A DNA stretch of 64,000 nucleotides, from assembly GCF_040047665.1 (NCBI RefSeq), contig NZ_CP157355.1, positions 434,001 through 498,000 of the forward strand, read 5' to 3'. The position numbers were made by a program, and so were the translations under genes. The notes beneath the pieces were generated by a model, which did no database searches, was not told the DNA's origin, and saw only the letters and a program-made list of their open reading frames with translations. Source of the DNA: Chitinibacter sp. FCG-7 (GTDB lineage Bacteria > Pseudomonadota > Gammaproteobacteria > Burkholderiales > Chitinibacteraceae). Below, in pieces: positions 56,792-64,000 of this stretch (its first letter is position 1; each line of letters opens with the position of its first letter).

Positions 56792-58186
56792 TTAAACGAT
56801 GCGCACTTTCACCGCTTTACCTTTGAGTTTGCCTTTGTCATTGCCCAGGCGCTTGATCACCTGCGTCGCATAGCAGCGATCAACCGCGACGTAGGTTTGA
56901 AATTCAAACAGATCAATCTTGCCGATGGATTCAAACTGCAAGCCGCCATCGCCAGTCAGCGCGCCGACAATATCGCCCGGGCGTACTTTCTGTTTGCGGC
57001 CCGCGTCAAAGCACAGTGTGCTCATGCGCGCAGGCAGCGCAAAATCGCCTTCGATGGTCAAATCGTCCTCGCGCCCTTTCGGCAGCTCGGTTTTCAAATA
57101 CTCTTCGATCTGACGCTGGCGCTTGGTCTGGCTTGGCGAAACCAGGCTGACCGCGTGGCCTTTATTGCCCGCGCGGCCAGTGCGGCCAATGCGATGCACA
57201 TAGACTTCGGGGTCGTGCGGCAGCTCGTAATTCACCACCAGCGACAATTCTTTAATATCCAGCCCGCGCGCAGCCATATCGGTGGCGACCAAGATCGGGC
57301 AGCTGCCATTCGCAAAGCGCACCAGCATTAAATCGCGATCGCGCTGATCCAGCTCGCCATGCAGCGCAATCGCGTCAAAGCCGTCTTCCACCAGCGAGTC
57401 AGCCAGCGCCATGCAATCGGCACGGGTATTACAAAACACCACGCTTGAGGTCGGCTGATGATGGGCGAAAATGCGTTTGAGCAAATCAGGCTTGTCGGCG
57501 TTGTCTTTCACCGCGTATGCCGCTTGCACGATATACGATTGATCGTGCAGCGCCTCAACCGTCACTTCGACTGGGCTGCGCTGAATGCTGCTTGAGAGTT
57601 TGCGGATGCCTTCCGGGTAGGTTGCTGAGAACAGCAGCGTTTGCCGCCATTTGGGCAGAAAGCCGATCACATCCTGCACTTCACCGCCAAAGCCCATATC
57701 GAGCATACGGTCGGCTTCGTCGAGCACCAGCGTACTGACTTGTTTGACGATCAGCGTTTCTTTGTGCAAATGGTCCTGAATCCGGCCCGGTGTGCCAACC
57801 ACCACATGCGCACCGTGCGCCAACGAGGCGGCCTGTGGCGCCAGCGGCGTGCCGCCACATAAAGTTAAAATTTTCAAATTGGGCAAATGGCGACCTAAGC
57901 GACGCAAGTCTTTGCTGACCTGATCGGCCAATTCGCGCGTTGGGCACAAAATCAGCGCCTGCGGGCGGAACAGCGTGAGATTGAGCTTGTGCAGCACGCC
58001 AATCCCAAAAGCCGCCGTTTTGCCGCTACCAGTTTTGGCCTTGGCGATCAGATCGCGCCCTTCCAGCACCAGCGGCAGGCTGGCGGCCTGAATCGGTGTC
58101 ATAAACTCGTAGCCCAAGCCAGCCAGATTGTCGTGCCAGTCCGGCGTGAGTTGTTCGAGCGTGGTAAATGACGTTTTTTGTGCCAT
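56792..58186 (-). CDS. dbpA: ATP-dependent RNA helicase DbpA
   Basis: 464 residues. DEAD-box core: AKTGSGKTAAF (motif I), PTRELADQV (Ia), VLDEADRMLDMG (II), LLFSATYPEGI (III), VATDMAARGLDI and HRIGRTGRAG (VI). The C-terminal domain with DGGLQFESIGKIDLFEFQTYVAVDR and KRLGNDKGKLKGKAVKVRIV is the RNA-recognition fold of DbpA that binds hairpin 92 of 23S rRNA during 50S assembly. Start at 58186. Upstream lie three 15-bp tandem repeats and a terminator hairpin. Confidence 0.95.
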   Translation of the reverse strand: MAQKTSFTTLEQLTPDWHDNLAGLGYEFMTPIQAASLPLVLEGRDLIAKAKTGSGKTAAFGIGVLHKLNLTLFRPQALILCPTRELADQVSKDLRRLGRHLPNLKILTLCGGTPLAPQAASLAHGAHVVVGTPGRIQDHLHKETLIVKQVSTLVLDEADRMLDMGFGGEVQDVIGFLPKWRQTLLFSATYPEGIRKLSSSIQRSPVEVTVEALHDQSYIVQAAYAVKDNADKPDLLKRIFAHHQPTSSVVFCNTRADCMALADSLVEDGFDAIALHGELDQRDRDLMLVRFANGSCPILVATDMAARGLDIKELSLVVNYELPHDPEVYVHRIGRTGRAGNKGHAVSLVSPSQTKRQRQIEEYLKTELPKGREDDLTIEGDFALPARMSTLCFDAGRKQKVRPGDIVGALTGDGGLQFESIGKIDLFEFQTYVAVDRCYATQVIKRLGNDKGKLKGKAVKVRIV

Positions 58187-58208
58187 GGTATTGATGCTGC
58201 CTTTTGAG

Positions 58209-58253
58209 TGTTCTAATACAAACTGTTCGGATAAAACCGGTTCGAATAAAAAC
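58209..58253. repeat. Three tandem 15-bp repeats upstream of dbpA
   Basis: TGTTCTAATACAAAC, TGTTCGGATAAAACC and GGTTCGAATAAAAAC follow each other without spacer. They lie 23-67 bp upstream of dbpA, in its likely leader or promoter. Confidence 0.6.
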
Positions 58254-58293
58254 GGCCTTGATCAAAGCGCTATCTCGCTTGAGCAAAGCCGTT
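58246..58293 (-). terminator. Intrinsic terminator, probably of azlCD
   Basis: A long imperfect stem of about 18 bp (58251-58269 with 58276-58293, loop CTATCT) is followed on the minus strand by TTTTTATTC. It lies 100 bp after azlD and just before the dbpA leader. Confidence 0.75.
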
Positions 58294-58392
58294 GAATGAT
58301 TTACGAATTTCACTATTTTACCTGATTTGACGCGCAGCTTGTCAGCTTTCTACCTTCACCCAATCCAGCCAAACCCTAGTTCAAACCCTCGT

Positions 58393-58719
58393 TCAAGCGA
58401 TCAGCAGCCGGATTGCGTAATACACCACCATCCCCGCGCCAATGGCCAGCAGCAGCCGAGCCGTTTTCCACATCACCGCGCCTGTGGCTAGCATGCCCCA
58501 TAACTGCGGATTGAGCAGATCGGTATTCAATTGACCTTTCGTCAAAAAAACCTCAGGCACGACAATCGCCGTTAATACCGCAACGGGTACATAGGTCATG
58601 GCCTGACGCAAACGCGGCGGCAAGCGATCACCCACGCCGGGCAGAAAAAACACCAATCGCAAGGCGTACGTCACCGCCGCCATGCCCAGCAACATTAACA
58701 ATAACGAGGGTATATCCAT
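58393..58719 (-). CDS. azlD: AzlD-type branched-chain amino acid exporter subunit
   Basis: 108 residues, about four membrane helices. The segment AAVTYALRLVFFLPGVGDRLPPRLRQAMTYVPVAVLTAIVVPEVF contains the family motifs (LRQAMTYVPVAVLTAIVVPE near residues 38-57). With AzlC it forms an exporter of branched-chain amino acids or analogues. Its start codon and first four codons lie in the left arm of repeat copy l, and AAGGA 9 nt upstream lies in the repeat centre, so the repeat supplies the translation start. Confidence 0.93.
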   Translation of the reverse strand: MDIPSLLLMLLGMAAVTYALRLVFFLPGVGDRLPPRLRQAMTYVPVAVLTAIVVPEVFLTKGQLNTDLLNPQLWGMLATGAVMWKTARLLLAIGAGMVVYYAIRLLIA

Positions 58720-58756
58720 ACAGAGAAATCCTTATCTATTCTACAGCGCAATACAT
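58708..58756. repeat. 49-bp palindromic repeat, copy l, containing the azlD start
   Basis: Arms GGGTATATCCATACAG and CTACAGCGCAATACAT. On the minus strand the azlD ATG (58719) is in the first-named arm and its ribosome-binding site is in the central segment. Confidence 0.85.
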
Positions 58757-58765
58757 CGGCAGGTA

Positions 58766-59479
58766 TCAAGCAGAAGGTGAATGGGCGAGCGGCTCGGTAC
58801 GTGCCGCCAGCATACCGGCACTCACCCCAACAATCACCGCCAGAATCAGCCCCAGCTTATACGGCAGCCCCGCCGCCAGCAGCGCGGTCGCGCCAGCGCA
58901 CAAGGCGGCAATCCACTGCGCACGCGAGACCAGCATGGAAACGACGATGCCGGTAAAGGTGGCGACCATCGCAAACTCCAGCCCCCAGTGCTGAATTTGC
59001 GGCACAGCCTGCCCCAGCACAATGCCCAGCGCGGTAAAAATAATCCAGGTCGCGCAATTACAGACGCCAGAGCCGAGCATATACGCGCCAATGGGCTGGG
59101 CGTTCTGATTCAGCCCCGATTGCACGGCGGCGAATGTTTCGTCGGTCAGAAAATACGCCAGAGCGGCCCGCCGCCAGAATGGCAAATACGACAGCGGGCT
59201 TTGCAAGGTGGCGCTATAAAGCGCATGACGCAGATTGACCACCAGCGTCGTCAGCACAATCACCGGCCAGCTGGCGCTGGCGGCAAGCAGCGTCAGCGCC
59301 AGAAATTGCGCCGATCCAGCGTAGACAAATACCGACATCGCCAGCGCGGCCCACGGCGGCAGGCCTGAAGGCGCGGCCAGCGTGCCAAAAATCAGCCCGA
59401 AAGGCGCAACGCCCAGTTGCATCGGCAAAGTAGCCAGAAAACCGGCCTTGAAAGACTGCAGTGATGGTTTTGGATTCAT
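58766..59479 (-). CDS. azlC: AzlC-type branched-chain amino acid exporter subunit
   Basis: 237 residues from the ATG at 59479, the usual length; in-frame ATGs at 59530 and 59554 would extend it. Begins SFKAGFLATLPMQLGVAPFGLIFG, followed by VYAGSAQFLALTLL and LRHALYSATLQSPLSYLPFWRR, the AzlC signatures, and eight or so membrane helices. Forms the exporter with AzlD, which starts 46 bp downstream across repeat copy l. Confidence 0.93.
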   Translation of the reverse strand: MNPKPSLQSFKAGFLATLPMQLGVAPFGLIFGTLAAPSGLPPWAALAMSVFVYAGSAQFLALTLLAASASWPVIVLTTLVVNLRHALYSATLQSPLSYLPFWRRAALAYFLTDETFAAVQSGLNQNAQPIGAYMLGSGVCNCATWIIFTALGIVLGQAVPQIQHWGLEFAMVATFTGIVVSMLVSRAQWIAALCAGATALLAAGLPYKLGLILAVIVGVSAGMLAARTEPLAHSPSA

Positions 59480-59565
59480 CAAACGATGGTAACTGGCGAC
59501 GGTGAAATTGAACAGGCTGGTTTCCCCCATATGATGCCCGTCTGATTTTCCCATCCGCTGCAGAC

Positions 59566-59604
59566 GAAAAAAAGCTGATGCGGCTTTGCAGCCAGCATCA
59601 GCTT
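59566..59604 (-). terminator. Intrinsic terminator of katG
   Basis: AAGCTGATGC and GCATCAGCTT form a perfect 10-bp stem with a 13-nt loop, followed on the minus strand by TTTTT. It lies 70 bp after katG and upstream of azlC. Confidence 0.88.
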
Positions 59605-59674
59605 GTGGACACCGTAATGGTGAGAGAGGCTGGTGGGGGATTACGCCCCGGCACCAGCATTAACAGCAACGCAA

Positions 59675-62008
<2,334 letters not shown>

Positions 62009-62163
62009 TTAGGCTTGCGCGGGCTATACATCAAATTGCATTTACCAATCAGGGTGATAGCCTAAACTGTGCTAAAACAGCTTGAAAAATAACGCGCTTT
62101 GAATCAATTGAAGGATTCCCCGCCACCAGCCAGGCGCAAGGTCTCCGAGCCGGATATATCCCT

Positions 62164-64000
62164 ATGCAAGTAGCCGCCCCGCCCGACAATGAAACCGAAC
62201 GCCTGCACACCCTGCACAATCTGTGCGTTCTGGATACCGAGCCGGAAGAAGAGCTGGATCGGATTACCCGGCTGGCAGCGCGCCACTTTGATGTGCCGAT
62301 TTGTTTGATCTCGCTGGTCGATCAGGATCGTCAGTGGTTCAAATCAAACGTGGGCCTCAATAGCACGCAATCTTCACGCAAGGAATCATTTTGCGCCCAT
62401 GCAATATTGCATTGGGGGGCATTGATTGTTCCTGATGCGCATGAAGATGAGCGCTTTGCCGATAATCCCGCCGTCACTGGCTATCCCTTTGTGCGCTTTT
62501 ACGCGGGCTATCCAATCCGCTCGCGACAAGGCCATGCGCTGGGTACGCTATGCCTGATTGACACCCGGACACGCACTTTTTCTGATGATGAAAAAGCCGA
62601 TCTGCACGATTTTGCCGTCATGGTGCAAACCTATTTTCAGACACGGGAAAACGACCAGCACATTAATCAGGTCGAGCGGCACTTGGCCAGTGCGGAAGAA
62701 ATTTTTCAAAAAGTGTTTGCTCAGGCCGCAGTCGGCATAGCACTGGTTTCCCCTGAGGGGCAATGGCTTAAAGTCAATCAGAGCCTGTGCAAACTGGTGG
62801 GCTATGACCAGCAGGAAATGCAGTCATTAACCTTTCAACAGATCACTTATCCTGACGATCTGCACACCGATTTACAGTACCTCAATCAGCTGGTCAGGGG
62901 CGATATTGCGACTTATACGCTGGAAAAACGTTATATCCGCTCTAATGGCCAGATCGTCTGGGTTGAGCTCACCGTGTCACTGATGCGTGATGCGCAAGGC
63001 CAGCCTTTGCACTTTATCTCGGTGCTCTCAGACATTGATGCCCGTAAACAGGCCGAGTTTGCCCTGGCCGATTTGCGCCATAATCTGGAGCAACGTGTCG
63101 AGATACGCACGGCCGAAATGGCGGTGGCGATCAGCCAGCTGAATCATCAGATGGAAAAGCGGATTGAAATCCAGCAAGAGCTGCAGGCGGAAAAAGAAAG
63201 ATTCCAGATTACGCTGGAAAATGCCGTCGATGCCTTTCTTGAAATTGATCAGAATGGCCAGATCATCGCTTGGAACCTTGCTGCCGAGCAGATGTTTGGC
63301 TGGTTACGCAAAGAAGCACTGGGCAGAAAAGCAGGCGACATGATCATCCCCGCCCGGCGACGCCGTCCATACTGGGCAGAGCTCAAGCGCTATCTGAAGC
63401 ACGGACAAAGCGGCACATTGGGTCGGCGGCTGCAAATTGTGGCTTGCCGCAAAGATGGTGAAGAATTCATTGCCGAGCTGACGCTGAGCGAAAACCGGAT
63501 TGGCGAGCAGCGTCTGGTCGATGCATTTGTGCAAGATGTGTCAGTGCGCGAAGCGGCAAAAAAGGAAATTCTGGAACATCGCAGGCTACTCAAAGCAGTG
63601 ACCGACCATTTGCCGGCGCTGATTGCCTATGTCGATACCTCATTGCGTTATCTCTTTATCAATCAGGTGTTTCAGGACTGGTTTGGTATTAGCGCCGAAG
63701 CCTTGCTGGCGATGCGGGTCACCGATCTGCTCGAAGAATCAACCCATCTGCAAATCAGCCCGTATATGGACAGGGTACTGGCCGGAGAGCAGGTGGCTTT
63801 TGATAGCGAATTGAACACCTTGCAAGGCTGCCAGCAAGTTCACGTCGATTTTATTCCCCATATTGATGAGCTTGGCAAAGTCACTGGTTTTTATATTCAG
63901 GTGCAGGACATCACCCAGCGCAAACAGCTGGAAAACCAGCTAGCGTTTGAAGCCTCGCACGATCAGCTCACCGGCCTGCCCAACCGGCGCGCTTTTATGC
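62164..64000 (+). CDS. GAF-PAS-PAS-PAS-GGDEF signalling protein (diguanylate cyclase), C-terminus cut
   Basis: The first 612 codons are in the window and the gene continues past the right edge. An N-terminal GAF domain (RLHTLHNLCVLDTEPEEELD ... YAGYPIRSRQGHALGTLCLID) is followed by three PAS units (beginning FAQAAVGIALVSPEGQW, TLENAVDAFLEIDQNGQ, VTDHLPALIAYVDTS) and a coiled coil between the first two. It ends in ASHDQLTGLPNRRAFM, the start of a GGDEF domain, so it probably makes c-di-GMP. Whether an EAL domain follows cannot be seen. No membrane segment. No strong ribosome-binding site before the ATG at 62164. Confidence 0.9.
   Translation, partial: MQVAAPPDNETERLHTLHNLCVLDTEPEEELDRITRLAARHFDVPICLISLVDQDRQWFKSNVGLNSTQSSRKESFCAHAILHWGALIVPDAHEDERFADNPAVTGYPFVRFYAGYPIRSRQGHALGTLCLIDTRTRTFSDDEKADLHDFAVMVQTYFQTRENDQHINQVERHLASAEEIFQKVFAQAAVGIALVSPEGQWLKVNQSLCKLVGYDQQEMQSLTFQQITYPDDLHTDLQYLNQLVRGDIATYTLEKRYIRSNGQIVWVELTVSLMRDAQGQPLHFISVLSDIDARKQAEFALADLRHNLEQRVEIRTAEMAVAISQLNHQMEKRIEIQQELQAEKERFQITLENAVDAFLEIDQNGQIIAWNLAAEQMFGWLRKEALGRKAGDMIIPARRRRPYWAELKRYLKHGQSGTLGRRLQIVACRKDGEEFIAELTLSENRIGEQRLVDAFVQDVSVREAAKKEILEHRRLLKAVTDHLPALIAYVDTSLRYLFINQVFQDWFGISAEALLAMRVTDLLEESTHLQISPYMDRVLAGEQVAFDSELNTLQGCQQVHVDFIPHIDELGKVTGFYIQVQDITQRKQLENQLAFEASHDQLTGLPNRRAFM

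Overview
The window looks like the chromosome of a Gram-negative betaproteobacterium. The gene content and the order gntR-sdhCDAB-sdhE-gltA-odhA-odhB suggest Neisseriales, in the Chitinibacteraceae/Chromobacteriaceae area; this placement is inferred from gene order and protein style, with no search. It is almost entirely core chromosome. I see no rRNA, tRNA, CRISPR array, insertion sequence, prophage or plasmid gene.

Layout. 1-8858 (minus): a TCA-cycle cluster headed by a GntR-type regulator, running through sdhCDAB, sdhE, gltA, odhA and the first codons of odhB. 9094-10829: malate dehydrogenase and a convergent phasin (PHA granule protein). 10938-18581 (minus): a cytosolic Ser/Thr kinase-HDOD-GAF protein, a second FtsK-type translocase without membrane segments, a cupin and DnaB. 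18700-30498: small conserved genes (ratA, rnfH, a haem-binding DUF3365 protein, DUF1857, NagD-like, MazG-like, acyltransferase, cspA, yceH, DUF3617, HPt-HD-GYP, pseudouridine synthase, arfB, pyk, lytic transglycosylase). 30606-45151: uup, two membrane histidine kinases, prfC, dadA, recA-recX, alaS. 45307-47647: DUF1653, DUF808, a solute-binding protein and a small hypothetical gene. 47890-52917 (minus): the glycine cleavage operon gcvT-gcvH-gcvP behind a tandem glycine riboswitch. 53007-64000: GNAT, a CREST-type membrane hydrolase, DUF445, dbpA, azlCD, katG and a GAF-PAS-GGDEF signalling protein cut by the window end.

The most unusual content is between the genes. At least twelve copies of a palindromic repeat, almost all exactly 49 bp, are scattered through the window. 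Each has 16-bp arms of the type GGGTATTGCTCTGCAG / CTACAGAGCAATACCC around a 17-bp AT-rich centre of unconserved sequence; a thirteenth probable copy lies inside the ftsK linker. Copies sit between convergent genes, inside operons (sdhB/sdhE, azlC/azlD, dbpA/DUF445) and in the expression platform of the glycine riboswitch. In one case the copy supplies the ribosome-binding site and start codon of azlD. No mobilising enzyme for it is visible here. The gcv operon carries two further, different palindromic repeats at its other two junctions.

Regulation visible in the sequence includes a perfect 14-bp palindrome between gntR and mdh, a 21-bp TGC/GCA dyad before the phasin gene, a GAAC-N4-GTTC dyad inside the recA promoter, and twelve intrinsic terminators. 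One terminator lies between odhA and odhB.
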